A stretch of 64,000 nucleotides of DNA from Pelagicoccus enzymogenes (lineage in GTDB: Bacteria > Verrucomicrobiota > Verrucomicrobiia > Opitutales > Opitutaceae). This document shows, piece after piece, positions 34,905-44,697 of this stretch. The stretch spans positions 131,501 to 195,500 of the forward strand of contig NZ_JACYFG010000006.1 of NCBI RefSeq assembly GCF_014803405.1, given 5' to 3'. Under the pieces are notes generated by a model. The model saw only the letters and a list, made by a program, of their open reading frames with translations, had not been told where the DNA came from and did not search any database. The first letter of the stretch is position 1; each line of letters opens with the position of its first letter. A program made the position numbers and the translations under genes.

Positions 34905-35942
34905 ATGAAGCAACTTAAGTGCGCCGTCGTCGGCCTCGGCATGGGCAGGCACCACGTGAAAGCCTTCCACGAACACCCGGATTCCACTGTGGTCGCCCTT
35001 GTGGACCTCGACGAAAAACGGCTGAAGGATATCGGAGACCAGCACCAGATTCCTAATCGTTACCAATCGGTTGACGAACTATTCGCCAACGAGCAGCTGG
35101 ACATCGTCAGCATCGCCACGCCAAACAGCCTGCACAAGCCCGTAGCCCTGCAAGCCTTCCAGCACGGAGCCCACGTCTTCTGCGAAAAGCCGGTCGCGCT
35201 CAACGCTCGGGAAGCGGAAGAGATGATCGCGGCATCCCAAAACGCCGACCGCCGGCTGATGATCAATTTTTCCTTTCGCTTCACACCGACCTCCTGGGCC
35301 CTCAAACGACAAGTTGACTCGGGAGCGATCGGCGACGTTTACGCAGGCCGAACCCGCTGGCTGCGCCGCGACGGGATGCCGGGCTTCGGCGGCTGGTTCG
35401 GCAAGAAGAGCTTAGCCGGCGGCGGGCCGTTGATCGATCTCGGCGTGCACCGACTCGACCTCGCTCTCTGGCTCATGGGATATCCAAAACCTAAATACGT
35501 ATTGGCCACGACCGCCAATACGCTTGGTAAACAGAAAGCCGACGCAGCCGGAAAGGAATTCGACGTCGAAGATTTCGCTTCCGCCCAGATCACATTCGAA
35601 AAGGGCGTTAGCCTGCAAGTCGAGGCCTCGTGGATGGGACACATCAAGGAGGAAACCATGGAGACATCGCTGCTTGGCACGAGAGGCGGCTTGTCGCAAA
35701 ACAACATCGATGGCAGCTACGACTTCCGAAGCTTCCTCTACACCGAATCGCAAGGCAGCAAACTCGATATCGAAATCAAAGGCGGCACCCAAGGCCCCCC
35801 TAGCGGCATGTACCACTTCGTCGATTGCATAAGCGCAGGACGTCCACACACCGCCACCGCCGAGGAGGGCCTACTCGTCATGAAAATCCTCGATGCCATC
35901 TACCTCAGCGCCGCATCGGGCCAGCCGGTCAGCCTCGCCTAG
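34905..35942 (+). CDS. Gfo/Idh/MocA-family oxidoreductase, ThuB-like by context
   Basis: 345 aa. NAD(P)-binding VVGLGMGRHHVKAF at the N-terminus, the CEKPVALNAREAEEMI motif at about 95, and GGGPLIDLGVHRLDL with the catalytic-region Asp/His. Cytoplasmic. It lies between ThuA (15 bp before) and YdjC (9 bp after) and is surely in the same operon. By analogy to ThuAB it may oxidise the C3 hydroxyl of a glycoside; that is inference from gene order. Confidence 0.85.
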   Translation: MKQLKCAVVGLGMGRHHVKAFHEHPDSTVVALVDLDEKRLKDIGDQHQIPNRYQSVDELFANEQLDIVSIATPNSLHKPVALQAFQHGAHVFCEKPVALNAREAEEMIAASQNADRRLMINFSFRFTPTSWALKRQVDSGAIGDVYAGRTRWLRRDGMPGFGGWFGKKSLAGGGPLIDLGVHRLDLALWLMGYPKPKYVLATTANTLGKQKADAAGKEFDVEDFASAQITFEKGVSLQVEASWMGHIKEETMETSLLGTRGGLSQNNIDGSYDFRSFLYTESQGSKLDIEIKGGTQGPPSGMYHFVDCISAGRPHTATAEEGLLVMKILDAIYLSAASGQPVSLA

Positions 35943-35951
35943 CTCCTTGAT

Positions 35952-36734
35952 ATGACAGCGGAAATCCAGCTTCTCGTTCGAGCCGACGACATTGGATCCA
36001 GCCACGCCGCGAACCTCGCCTGCGTCAAAGCCTTGCGCGACGGCATTGCCCGATCGGTCGAAATAATGGCCCCTTGCTCCTGGTTTCCCGAAGCAGTCTC
36101 CCTGCTTAAAGACCTTCCTGCCGGCCGCGATGTCGGCGTACACCTTACCCTTACGTCCGAATGGCCGAACGTGAAGTGGCGTCCACTTACGCACTGCCCA
36201 AGCTTAACCGACGAGCTAGGCTACTTCCTCCCCAGAATCTGGCCGCGCTTCGATGGCGATCTCTGCCTACGCAACAGGCCTTGGAAACGCGACGAAGTCG
36301 AAGCGGAATTTCGCGCTCAGATCGAACTCTGCCAAGCCCAACTCCCCGAGCTCAACCATCTCAGCTACCACATGGGCTGCAACGACGCAGATCCTCGAAT
36401 CGGGACCCTCTGCCGCGAACTTGCCGTCGAGTACGAACTAGCGGCTGATCCCTTCGCCGCCGGATTTAAAAGCATTCCACTCGCGCCAAAATCCGAAATC
36501 GCCAATACGACGGAACGCCTCCACCAGGCCCTTTCCTGTCTCCAGCCTGGCAAGTGGATTTTGATCGACCATCCCTCTCTCGACAATGAGGAGATGCAAG
36601 GTATCTGTAATGTAAACGGCCGAAAAATAGCGCGAGAGCGACAACACTTTACTGATGCTTGCTGCAGTCCTTCTTTGCTAGAGCTCATTCGCCACCGAAA
36701 CATCCAACTGGTCAGCTACGCCGCGAGGGGCTAG
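35952..36734 (+). CDS. ChbG/YdjC-like carbohydrate deacetylase
   Basis: 260 aa. The YdjC family removes N-acetyl groups from short chito-oligosaccharides or other carbohydrates using a divalent metal. The start LLVRADDIGSSHAANLACVKAL carries the metal-binding Asp, followed by DVGVHLTLTSEWPNVKWRPL with the conserved His and HLSYHMGC with another metal His. Many YdjC proteins in Gfo/ThuA operons have unknown substrates. It is 9 bp after the Gfo gene and 51 bp before the ABC exporter pair, on the same strand. Confidence 0.82.
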   Translation: MTAEIQLLVRADDIGSSHAANLACVKALRDGIARSVEIMAPCSWFPEAVSLLKDLPAGRDVGVHLTLTSEWPNVKWRPLTHCPSLTDELGYFLPRIWPRFDGDLCLRNRPWKRDEVEAEFRAQIELCQAQLPELNHLSYHMGCNDADPRIGTLCRELAVEYELAADPFAAGFKSIPLAPKSEIANTTERLHQALSCLQPGKWILIDHPSLDNEEMQGICNVNGRKIARERQHFTDACCSPSLLELIRHRNIQLVSYAARG

Positions 36735-36785
36735 CCACGAATACAAGCAGTACCACCGACTGTATCCGTAAGAACAGTACCCGCC

Positions 36786-38666
36786 ATGCCAGAGACGTCC
36801 CAAGCTAAGTCCGACAATTGGTGGCTGATCAAACGCCTTCTTAGGCTGATCTGGCGCTACCGCGGCAATAGCCTGAAGGTCATCAGCCTGCAAGGCGCCC
36901 TGCTCTGCCTGGGACTTGCGGGGCTCACCCTTACCGGACTTGGCATCGACTACATCCACTACTCCATCAGCGAATCGGGTATCACCGAGCAAAGCGTCGC
37001 CTATCCTGCCGGCAAGTTCGGGTTCACCGTACCCCGCCATTGGAAACCTATGGTCGCCATCGCAACCATCGCGGCAGCCATCCTCGCTTTCGCGATCCTA
37101 CGTGGTCTCCTAAACTACGCCTACACGATTTCCCTCAACCAACTAGTACAAGGCAAACTTGTGGTCGACCTGAGAGGAGAAGTCTATGAACGCCTGCAAC
37201 GCTTGAGCTTTCGCTTCTTCGACGCCAATACCACGGGATCCATCATCACTCGAGTCACTAGCGACGTACAATCCGTGCGTTTGTTCATGGATCAGGTCGT
37301 TATCCAGGTATTCATAATGAGCGTTTCCCTGACCATCTACACTCTCTACATGGTCAGCCTCAGTCCCAGCCTCACCCTAGCCTGCCTCGCCACCACTCCT
37401 ATCCTTTGGCTGTTCACCACTGTATTCTCGCGACGGATACAACCTCTCTACGGTAAGAACCAAAAACTCGTCGACCGCCTTGTCCAGAGGTTCGCCGAAA
37501 ACCTTCAAGGCATGCAGGTCATCAAAGCCTTCAACTTCGGAAACGACCAAAGGGCCGCCTTCGAAAAGGCCAACGAGAACGTATTCCAGCAGCAACGCAG
37601 CATCTTTTGGCGGGTGAGCCTTTTCTCCCCGACCGTCGGTTTCCTGACACGCGTCAACATCGCCGTGCTGCTCGGCTTCGGCGGTTGGCAGGTGATCAAT
37701 GGACAACTGGCACTTGGATCCGGACTGGTCGTCTTCGCCGGCCTGCTCGAGCAGTTCTCCAACCAAGTCAATCAAGTCGCCAACGTCGCCAACAGCATGC
37801 AGCAGTCGCTTATCGGCGCCCGACGGGTCTTCGAAATTCTCGATGCACCCATCGAAGTCAAAGACGTTCCCCACCCGATTCATCGCCCAGCGATCAGTGG
37901 AAAGGTCTCCCTGCGAAACGTCAGCTTCGCCTACAACGGGACTCAGTCCGTAGTGGACGAAATAGACCTCGAGGTGCCGCCCGGCCAATGCGTCGCCATC
38001 CTCGGCGCTACTGGTTCCGGAAAATCTGCGCTCATGAGCCTGATCCCGCGCTTCTTCGACCCGCAGAGCGGACAGGTGATGATCGACGACATAGACGTGC
38101 GCCAACTCAAGCTCGAAGACCTCCGGCGCAGCATCGGCATCGTCTTCCAGGAGAGCTTCCTCTTTTCAAACACCGTCGCCGCCAATATCGCCTTCGGCCA
38201 CCCCGAAGCAACTCGGGAACAAATCGAAAAAGCGGCCCGAATAGCCGCCGCCCACGACTTCATAAGCGCCCTCCCGCACGGCTACGAAACCATTCTCGGC
38301 GAAAACGGAAACACCTTGTCCGGCGGCCAAAAACAACGTCTCGCCATCGCCCGCGCGATCTTGCTCGAGCCACCAATCCTCCTTCTCGACGATCCTACCG
38401 CCGCCATCGACAGTGAAACGGAACAGGAAATTTTCACTGCCCTAGATCAAGCCATCGCAGGGCGAACCACCTTTCTCGTCGCCCACCGCCTCAACACCCT
38501 GAAAAGGGCCGACACCATAATCGTCATGGAGCGGGGGCGCATCGCCCAACGCGGCAGCCACCAAGAGCTCCTCCAACAAAGAGGCCCCTATCGTCGAGTC
38601 GCTCACCTGCAATTGGCAGACACGGGGGACTTGGAGAGTTTTTACAGAAAAGGAGACTTCGAATGA
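36786..38666 (+). CDS. ABC exporter half-transporter 1 (degenerate Walker B)
   Basis: 626 aa. Membrane domain of six helices (about 20-340) followed by an ATPase domain. Walker A GATGSGKS starts near 407, signature LSGGQ at 511-515. Walker B reads LLLDDPTAAID, so residue 536 is Asp where the catalytic Glu is expected. The H-loop (VAHRL) is present. The next gene overlaps by 4 bp and encodes the partner with a normal Glu536. An about 60-residue extracytoplasmic loop follows TM1. Together they resemble heterodimeric multidrug/lipid exporters. Cargo unknown. It follows the YdjC gene in one orientation. Confidence 0.88.
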   Translation: MPETSQAKSDNWWLIKRLLRLIWRYRGNSLKVISLQGALLCLGLAGLTLTGLGIDYIHYSISESGITEQSVAYPAGKFGFTVPRHWKPMVAIATIAAAILAFAILRGLLNYAYTISLNQLVQGKLVVDLRGEVYERLQRLSFRFFDANTTGSIITRVTSDVQSVRLFMDQVVIQVFIMSVSLTIYTLYMVSLSPSLTLACLATTPILWLFTTVFSRRIQPLYGKNQKLVDRLVQRFAENLQGMQVIKAFNFGNDQRAAFEKANENVFQQQRSIFWRVSLFSPTVGFLTRVNIAVLLGFGGWQVINGQLALGSGLVVFAGLLEQFSNQVNQVANVANSMQQSLIGARRVFEILDAPIEVKDVPHPIHRPAISGKVSLRNVSFAYNGTQSVVDEIDLEVPPGQCVAILGATGSGKSALMSLIPRFFDPQSGQVMIDDIDVRQLKLEDLRRSIGIVFQESFLFSNTVAANIAFGHPEATREQIEKAARIAAAHDFISALPHGYETILGENGNTLSGGQKQRLAIARAILLEPPILLLDDPTAAIDSETEQEIFTALDQAIAGRTTFLVAHRLNTLKRADTIIVMERGRIAQRGSHQELLQQRGPYRRVAHLQLADTGDLESFYRKGDFE

Positions 38667-40498
38667 ACGATCTAAAATCGCCTCGCGGCATCGACCGAAC
38701 CCCACGAGAAATCGGCCTGCTGCAACGCCAACGAGACTCCGAGGAGGAAGCATTCACCCGTCCGCTGGAGTGGAGCTTGATCACCCGACTCATCAGCTAC
38801 ACCAAGCCCATCGCTTTCAAGCGAAACCTCCTCATAGCGCTCACCCTCGTCCGCGCTATCCAGCTCCCGCTTCTTGCTTGGATGGTCGGCAGCATCATCG
38901 CCGGTCCGATCGCCCAATTCGATACAGATCTCCTATTTTGGTCCGTCGCAGGCTACCTGCTCCTCGCTTTCAGCACCGATTTCCTCTTCCACTTCCGCCA
39001 GCGATTCGCCCAGGAAATCGGAGAAACCGTAGTGAAAACCTTGCGCAGCGAAATCTTCGAAGCCGTCCAGCGACAGCCGATGGCATTCTTTCAGCGCGTA
39101 AAGCTGGGGTCTATCATTGGTCGCATGACCTCGGACGTCCAGACCCTGCGTACTGCTATCCAAGACGTCTTCTTCGTTTCCATTGTACAAGTGGGAATTC
39201 TCGTTTTCGCCGCAAGCCTCATGGCGTATACCGATCTCGTCATGTTCGCCATCGTGGCCGCCCTCGCTCCGATCCTATGGGCAATCAATCGCCACTTCCG
39301 CTCGCGCCTCAGCCAATCGTCGCGACAAACGCAAGAGAGCTTCAGCCGGGTTACCGCAAACCTCGCCGAATCCGTCAACGGCATCCGCATCACCCAAGGC
39401 TTCGCTCGCGAATCACGCAACGCGGATCTTTTCCGCGCCCTCATCGTGGACCATGCTCGCTTCAATATGATGCTAGCCCGCACCTCCGCGCTGCTCATCC
39501 CTTTACTCGAGCTCAACAGCCAGTTCTTCATCGCCCTGCTGCTCTTCGTAGGCGGGTGGAGGACCCTCGACGGAGCCATGGAAATAGCAGACCTCATCCG
39601 TTTCTTCTTCCTCGCTAACCTCTGCTTCGGCCCCATCCAAACACTCGGCTCCCAATTCAACCAAGCCCTCATCGCCATGGCCGGAGCAGAACGCGTTTTC
39701 AAGCTGATCGACCAGGAGCCCGACTGGACCGACGCCCCTTCCGCCCAAGCCCTTCCTGCCAAAGACGCCTCCGGCATCGAAGTCGAATTTCGCGATGTCA
39801 CCTTCTCCTACGTCGCCGGCAAACCCGTTCTCCACGACATCAACTTCAAGGCGGAAGCCGGGCAAAGCATCGCCCTCGTCGGGCACACCGGAAGCGGCAA
39901 GAGCTCCATCCTCAACCTTGTATCTAAATTTTACCTACCGGATAAGGGGCAAATCAAGCTGGACGGCCAAGACCTCCTAAACCTCACCTCCGATTCCATC
40001 CACGACCAGATGGGAATCGTGACTCAACAAAACTTTCTTTTCAGCGGCACCGTGCTCGACAATATCCGCATGCCCCGTCCCGAGGCGAGTGAAGCAGAGG
40101 TCCAAAAGATCCTTCTCGAACTGGACTGCGACGACCTCGTCGAAGACCTCTCCCATGGCCTCCACACCGACGTAGGCGAACGCGGAGCCTCGCTCTCGCT
40201 GGGCCAGCGACAACTCGTCTGCTTCGCCCGAGCCATGCTGGCAAACCCTCGCCTGCTTATTCTCGACGAAGCGACCAGCGCCATCGACTCCCTCACCGAA
40301 GCAAAGCTGCAAACCGCCCTCGAACGCCTCCTGCTCGGTCGCACCAGCTTCATCGTCGCCCACCGCTTAAGCACCATACGCAAGGCTGATTTGGTTCTCG
40401 TGCTCGACAAAGGACGCATCGTCGAACGCGGCACCCACGACAAACTGCTGCAAGCTGGAGGACCATACGCGACCCTCTGTCAAAATTTCTCAAGCTAG
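38663..40498 (+). CDS. ABC exporter half-transporter 2 (altered signature motif)
   Basis: 611 aa. Six-helix membrane domain (about 40-330) and ATPase domain. Walker A GHTGSGKSS, Walker B LLILDEATSAID with the canonical Glu536, H-loop VAHRL. Its signature is LSLGQ (511-515) rather than LSGGQ. In a heterodimer this altered signature would face the Walker B of subunit 1 that lacks Glu, giving one degenerate and one competent ATP site, as known for TM287/288 and BmrCD. Start overlaps the previous stop by 4 bp (ATGA). Confidence 0.88.
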   Translation: MNDLKSPRGIDRTPREIGLLQRQRDSEEEAFTRPLEWSLITRLISYTKPIAFKRNLLIALTLVRAIQLPLLAWMVGSIIAGPIAQFDTDLLFWSVAGYLLLAFSTDFLFHFRQRFAQEIGETVVKTLRSEIFEAVQRQPMAFFQRVKLGSIIGRMTSDVQTLRTAIQDVFFVSIVQVGILVFAASLMAYTDLVMFAIVAALAPILWAINRHFRSRLSQSSRQTQESFSRVTANLAESVNGIRITQGFARESRNADLFRALIVDHARFNMMLARTSALLIPLLELNSQFFIALLLFVGGWRTLDGAMEIADLIRFFFLANLCFGPIQTLGSQFNQALIAMAGAERVFKLIDQEPDWTDAPSAQALPAKDASGIEVEFRDVTFSYVAGKPVLHDINFKAEAGQSIALVGHTGSGKSSILNLVSKFYLPDKGQIKLDGQDLLNLTSDSIHDQMGIVTQQNFLFSGTVLDNIRMPRPEASEAEVQKILLELDCDDLVEDLSHGLHTDVGERGASLSLGQRQLVCFARAMLANPRLLILDEATSAIDSLTEAKLQTALERLLLGRTSFIVAHRLSTIRKADLVLVLDKGRIVERGTHDKLLQAGGPYATLCQNFSS

Positions 40499-40611
40499 AG
40501 CTAGGAGCTCTGCAGCAGAGATTTCCTTCACTGAACGAAGCTTCTCGCCACTGCGCTCAACACTGTCCCAAGACGTCAGAAAATAAATCAGCCAGTCGTC
40601 TTCAAAGCCGA

Positions 40612-41421
40612 CTAACCCTCAAACGACTTCAACAACGACTGCAAATTACTCAGGCTACGCTCCACGCTCTCCCAAGGAGAAAGATCCGCAGGGCGATCCT
40701 GCTCCACCACCAGCCATTCAACGCCAACCTTCACCGCAAACCGAGCCATCTCCGAGCAGGGCACAATCCCGTCTCCAACCTCTATAAACCGAGCTTTATC
40801 CCTTTCTCCACACGCCTCCTCGCAACCAGATTCTAGGCCCTGCAGATCCTTCATGTGCAACACCGCGATTCGGTCCGAGAAAAGTTCAGCGTAGGCCAAC
40901 GGATCGACTCCAGCAAAAGTGGCCCACGCAATATCAAGATGCAAACGGAGCAATTGAGGATCGGTCTGCCGCATGAGCGCCTCTAAATAGCGCTCTCGCG
41001 AATCCGGTATCCTTGCGAACTCGTGGTCATGGTTGTGGTAGGTCAAAACGAGGCCCAACTCCCGACAACGCCTCCCCATCTTGTTGTAGAGCTCCGCGTC
41101 AGCGGCGATTTGTTCCGCCGACTCCGTAGGGCCCCAAGCGATACAAAGATGACGAGCGTCCATCTCGCTCGCTTGGCGAATCAAATCGTCTCCAAAATCA
41201 AGATACGAGTACTTCGTACAATGAGCGGCAACGAGCTCGATATCGATCCCTGACAGGCGCTCGGCAAACGCCTTGGGCGAAAGTCCGAGCCGCTCAAACA
41301 CTCTGGCGTCCACTTCAACCCCAGCAAACCCGAGATTCGAGATACGACCGAGCGTAGCCCAAAAGTCCGCCTCTAGATCGTCCTTAACGATCCCAATCAA
41401 CCCAATATTCGGTCTGTCCAA
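40612..41421 (-). CDS. Sugar phosphate isomerase/epimerase-like TIM-barrel protein
   Basis: 269 aa, AP_endonuc_2 type barrel. Motifs LVLTYHNHDHEF, LRLHLDIAWATFAGVDPLAY, VLHMKDL, IEVGDGIVP and LVVEQDRP line the expected metal and substrate site. It starts 12 bp after the stop of a Gfo/Idh/MocA gene on the same strand, repeating the arrangement at 31205-33175. Reaction unknown; a keto-sugar isomerase, epimerase or glycoside-cleaving role is possible. Confidence 0.8.
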   Translation of the reverse strand: MDRPNIGLIGIVKDDLEADFWATLGRISNLGFAGVEVDARVFERLGLSPKAFAERLSGIDIELVAAHCTKYSYLDFGDDLIRQASEMDARHLCIAWGPTESAEQIAADAELYNKMGRRCRELGLVLTYHNHDHEFARIPDSRERYLEALMRQTDPQLLRLHLDIAWATFAGVDPLAYAELFSDRIAVLHMKDLQGLESGCEEACGERDKARFIEVGDGIVPCSEMARFAVKVGVEWLVVEQDRPADLSPWESVERSLSNLQSLLKSFEG

Positions 41422-41433
41422 AATAGCTCCTTT

Positions 41434-42519
41434 CTACGTTCCGAGTATGGACTTCAGTTCGCTATCCTGCAAAGGCCGAAACGGTTCCGCTCGACTTTCA
41501 ATCGTCATACTCACCCCTGATTTCGAGGACTCATATACAGCAAGCATCGCCTCCAGAACGTGGTACATCAAGGCTCCGCTTGCCCGAGGCGACCTTCCGT
41601 CCTTCAAGGCCAAGGCCATTTCGGCAACGCCGAGCCCCCGCCCCTTCGAAATGTATCCGTCGTTTGATGACGGATTAATAGATCGTTTCTCTTGATTTGT
41701 CTCTACCGATACCTTCTCGCCGTACATGTTCGCATCACTCAACTTCATCCGGCCCGTCCTCCCGAAGACTTCAACGCTCGGAAAGTAGTTGTGCACATCT
41801 TCCGTAGCGATCACCGTGGCAACCACACCGCTTTCAAACGACAGGCTCGCTACCGCCGTACTTGCTCTATCCAGAGAAAAACGCTCACCGGACTGGCCAT
41901 CGACCTTTTCAGGAAAGCGAACGTCTGCGATGCCCGATACACGTTTTACCGAGCCAAAGAGCATTATCATCGCGGTGATATAATACGGGCCAAGGTCGAG
42001 CAATGACCCGGAAAAAACCTTGTGGTAACGCATCGAGTCGAAAGTTCCGACCGTGATCAATGCGTGCGCAACTACCGGGAAACCAATAGCACCCTCTTGA
42101 ACAAGCTTCGAGCATGAGTGGAACGAACCACCGAGAAAGGTATCTGCTGCCCCGCCGATTTGTACGTTATTACGTTCAGCCGTATCCAAAAGTTCGCGAC
42201 CTTCTTCAAGGGTTAGGCAAAGCGGCTTTTCAGTGAACAAATGCTTGCCTGCCTGCAATACTTGCAAGCTTGTTTTAAAATGCGCCGGCGCCGGAGTTAG
42301 ATTGACTACAAGATCGATTCCCGCATCGGACAGCATTTCCTCCGCAGTCACCACATTGTCCACTCGAAACTCCTCTGCCCGCTTGCGAGCCAAATCGAGA
42401 TCGAGATCCGCGCATGCGGCGATTTCCACCAAGGCGGAAAGATCACCGGTCAGATTTTTGAGATAAGCCGGAGCGATCGCTCCGCAACCTAGTATTCCGA
42501 CTCGTAGTCGTTGGGTCAT
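41434..42519 (-). CDS. Gfo/Idh/MocA-family sugar oxidoreductase
   Basis: 361 aa from ATG at 42517-42519; earlier in-frame starts extend 43 residues into the divergent promoter region. NAD(P) motif VGILGCGAIAPAYLKNL, FTEKPLCLTLEEGRELL near 100, and SGSLLDLGPYYITAMIMLFG in the catalytic domain. It is divergent from the GH36-type gene with an operator-like site between, and is followed closely by an isomerase gene. The product is probably a cytoplasmic sugar dehydrogenase; substrate unknown. Confidence 0.85.
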   Translation of the reverse strand: MTQRLRVGILGCGAIAPAYLKNLTGDLSALVEIAACADLDLDLARKRAEEFRVDNVVTAEEMLSDAGIDLVVNLTPAPAHFKTSLQVLQAGKHLFTEKPLCLTLEEGRELLDTAERNNVQIGGAADTFLGGSFHSCSKLVQEGAIGFPVVAHALITVGTFDSMRYHKVFSGSLLDLGPYYITAMIMLFGSVKRVSGIADVRFPEKVDGQSGERFSLDRASTAVASLSFESGVVATVIATEDVHNYFPSVEVFGRTGRMKLSDANMYGEKVSVETNQEKRSINPSSNDGYISKGRGLGVAEMALALKDGRSPRASGALMYHVLEAMLAVYESSKSGVSMTIESRAEPFRPLQDSELKSILGT

Positions 42520-42590
42520 AGGAAAAATGGGTGTCAATGTTGAGCAGGCAAAAGACCGAAAAGCTCGAATGCCCTCGATTTTGCATTTGG

Positions 42591-42602
42591 TAAATCCGTT
42601 GA
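42591..42602. promoter_or_regulatory. Shared LacI-like operator, one mismatch
   Basis: TAAATCCGTTGA (one mismatch to TWAATYCGTTWA). It lies between divergent genes, 71 bp from the Gfo/Idh start and 69 bp from the GH36-type start. Confidence 0.5.
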
Positions 42603-42671
42603 AAGCTTTTGACGCCCCCCGAAACTCAACTCTCGATGGGCAGCACAACGCCCACCCCCAACTTACGTTTC

Positions 42672-44678
42672 ATGAACACCGTCCTTTCCGTTGCCATGCT
42701 CATCACTGGATTCTCGAACGCCCTTCACTGGGAAAACATCGCCCACGACGGCAATCAACACTGGATCCTCACCCATCCGATTCACGAGCAAAGAGACTTC
42801 GACCTCGGCGCCCTGGACTTTCCGAATGCAAAGCAATTCTACCTTGCGAAGCGTAGTGGCGTGTTCTGGATGATACCGACCTGGAGCGACGACCTCGATT
42901 CCCACGGAGATACCAACCCCGGAGAGGACCTCGGTTTTATCATGGCCCAACAAACCGACGGAAGCTGCGTCCTCCTCCTACCACTACCGACGCCCAACCA
43001 AAGAGGCCGGCTCTACTTCGACAACGGACTTCGCGCAGGACTGCGTTCCGATCAAACAACCAGCGCGGAAGCAGCTCCCGCCTTCATTCTCTCCCATGGG
43101 AAAGACCCTGTGGAGCTGATCGCCTCCTCAATCAAAGTCGCACGCCAGCACCTCAACACTTTCAAACTCCGCGAAGAAAAAGAAGACCCCACCTTTATCG
43201 ATTCGCTCGGATGGTGCACCTGGGACGCCTTCTATCGAGAGGTGACCGCGGAGAAGATCGAAACCGGCTTCGTCCAGTTTAAAAAAGACGGCCACACCCC
43301 TGGCTTCCTCATCATAGACGACGGCTGGCAAGACGTATCCGCAAACTGGGGATTGCGATCTTTCGCCACGAATACCGAGCGTTTTCCCGACGGACTGGGC
43401 GAACTGACTAAAACGCTAAGAGACCGTCATCAGCTGCGGTGGATCGGAGTCTGGCATACCTTGCAAGGATACTGGGGAGGAATCGACCCAGAAGGTCCCC
43501 TCGCCGATCGTTACGAGCTTGAGACGACCCGTGGAAAGATGGAGGTCTTTGCAGGGTGGCCCGACCAATACTCCATCGAAAAGCGGGTCCACGTAGCTCA
43601 CGAGAGCGTCGACGCATTCTTCCACGACTACTACCAGAAACTCTCAGAGCAAGGCATCAACCTAGTAAAGGTCGACAACCAAGCCCAACTCGAGCTGTTC
43701 AGCCGCCGAGAAGACTTGCCCGAGAACGGCATTCGTGACTCCTACCAAAATGGCCTGCAATCCGCCGCCATAGAAAAGCTGAGCGGAAACCTCCTGCACT
43801 GCATGAGCCAAAGCAGCGAGGTCTACTTTCAACTCCTATCAGGCAACCTCGTACGCAACTCCGGTGACTTTTATCCAAAGAAAGACGAGGCCGCCCAGAT
43901 CCACCATATCGTGCAAAACGTGTTCAACGCTGCCTTCACAAGCAACTTCTGTGTACCGGATTGGGACATGTTCCAAACCTACCACCGAAACGCCAAAATG
44001 CACGCCATCGGCCGCGTCATTTCAGGAGGTCCCGTCTACATCAGCGATAAGCCAGAACTGACAGACCACACCTTACTCGACAAACTCGTCGTCGGTGAAA
44101 ACCGGATACTTCGCTTTTCCCAGGCCGGAAAACCGCTCGCCCGCCAGTTCTTCCAAGACCCACAGAGTAGCCCAGAGCTGCTTGCAGTTGTTAATCAACA
44201 TCAAGGCGGATTTGGTGCGGTAGCCTTTTTCAATTGCGACACTGAAAACGAACAATCTGGACGTGTCTCCCTGCAAGAACTGACAAAGGATATTGATTCA
44301 GAGTATTCAATATATGACTACCAAAATCATTCCATCCGTCGCTTAAGCACGGGGGAAGAGCTGAGCTGTAACCTTTCACCCGCGAATGCCGGACTCTTTG
44401 CCTACGCGCCCGTACTTGGCGGAACTGCCTGTTTCGGAATTAACGGAAAACTCAACGGTATCGCGGCGGTCGATTCGGCGACTCAGACCAGCGATAACAC
44501 CGTAGTCTATCAGCTGACTGGATCTGGAGAGATCCTCTTCAGTTCAACTAGGATGCCTAAATCAGTCACCGTGAATGGAGCCAAGGCCGAGGCCACAAGT
44601 GCTTTAGACAACAACGGCTTTACCGTATCCGTAGATTCATTCGGACCGATCGAAATCGTTATCGAAATGGGTGAGTGA
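42672..44678 (+). CDS. GH36 / raffinose-synthase-type alpha-galactosidase, exported
   Basis: 668 aa from the ATG at 42672, which opens a signal-like stretch MNTVLSVAMLITGFSNA; a start at 42609 would put 21 residues before it. The catalytic barrel has SLGWCTWDAFYREV, GFLIIDDGWQDV, the nucleophile-type Asp335 in LVKVDNQAQLE, and the acid/base-region Asp432 in VPDWDMFQTYH with SGGPVYISDKPE after it. This is the plant raffinose synthase/SIP1-like branch of GH36. Bacterial members are alpha-galactosidases or act on related alpha-glycosides. Substrate is not certain. It converges on the GH78-like gene with a 19-bp gap. Confidence 0.8.
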   Translation: MNTVLSVAMLITGFSNALHWENIAHDGNQHWILTHPIHEQRDFDLGALDFPNAKQFYLAKRSGVFWMIPTWSDDLDSHGDTNPGEDLGFIMAQQTDGSCVLLLPLPTPNQRGRLYFDNGLRAGLRSDQTTSAEAAPAFILSHGKDPVELIASSIKVARQHLNTFKLREEKEDPTFIDSLGWCTWDAFYREVTAEKIETGFVQFKKDGHTPGFLIIDDGWQDVSANWGLRSFATNTERFPDGLGELTKTLRDRHQLRWIGVWHTLQGYWGGIDPEGPLADRYELETTRGKMEVFAGWPDQYSIEKRVHVAHESVDAFFHDYYQKLSEQGINLVKVDNQAQLELFSRREDLPENGIRDSYQNGLQSAAIEKLSGNLLHCMSQSSEVYFQLLSGNLVRNSGDFYPKKDEAAQIHHIVQNVFNAAFTSNFCVPDWDMFQTYHRNAKMHAIGRVISGGPVYISDKPELTDHTLLDKLVVGENRILRFSQAGKPLARQFFQDPQSSPELLAVVNQHQGGFGAVAFFNCDTENEQSGRVSLQELTKDIDSEYSIYDYQNHSIRRLSTGEELSCNLSPANAGLFAYAPVLGGTACFGINGKLNGIAAVDSATQTSDNTVVYQLTGSGEILFSSTRMPKSVTVNGAKAEATSALDNNGFTVSVDSFGPIEIVIEMGE

Positions 44679-44697
44679 TACCCACAGAGAACCGTCC

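Noticed and set aside
40499-40611. CTCTG-CAG-CAGAG as terminator after the ABC exporter
   Set aside because: Stem only 5 bp with no T tract.
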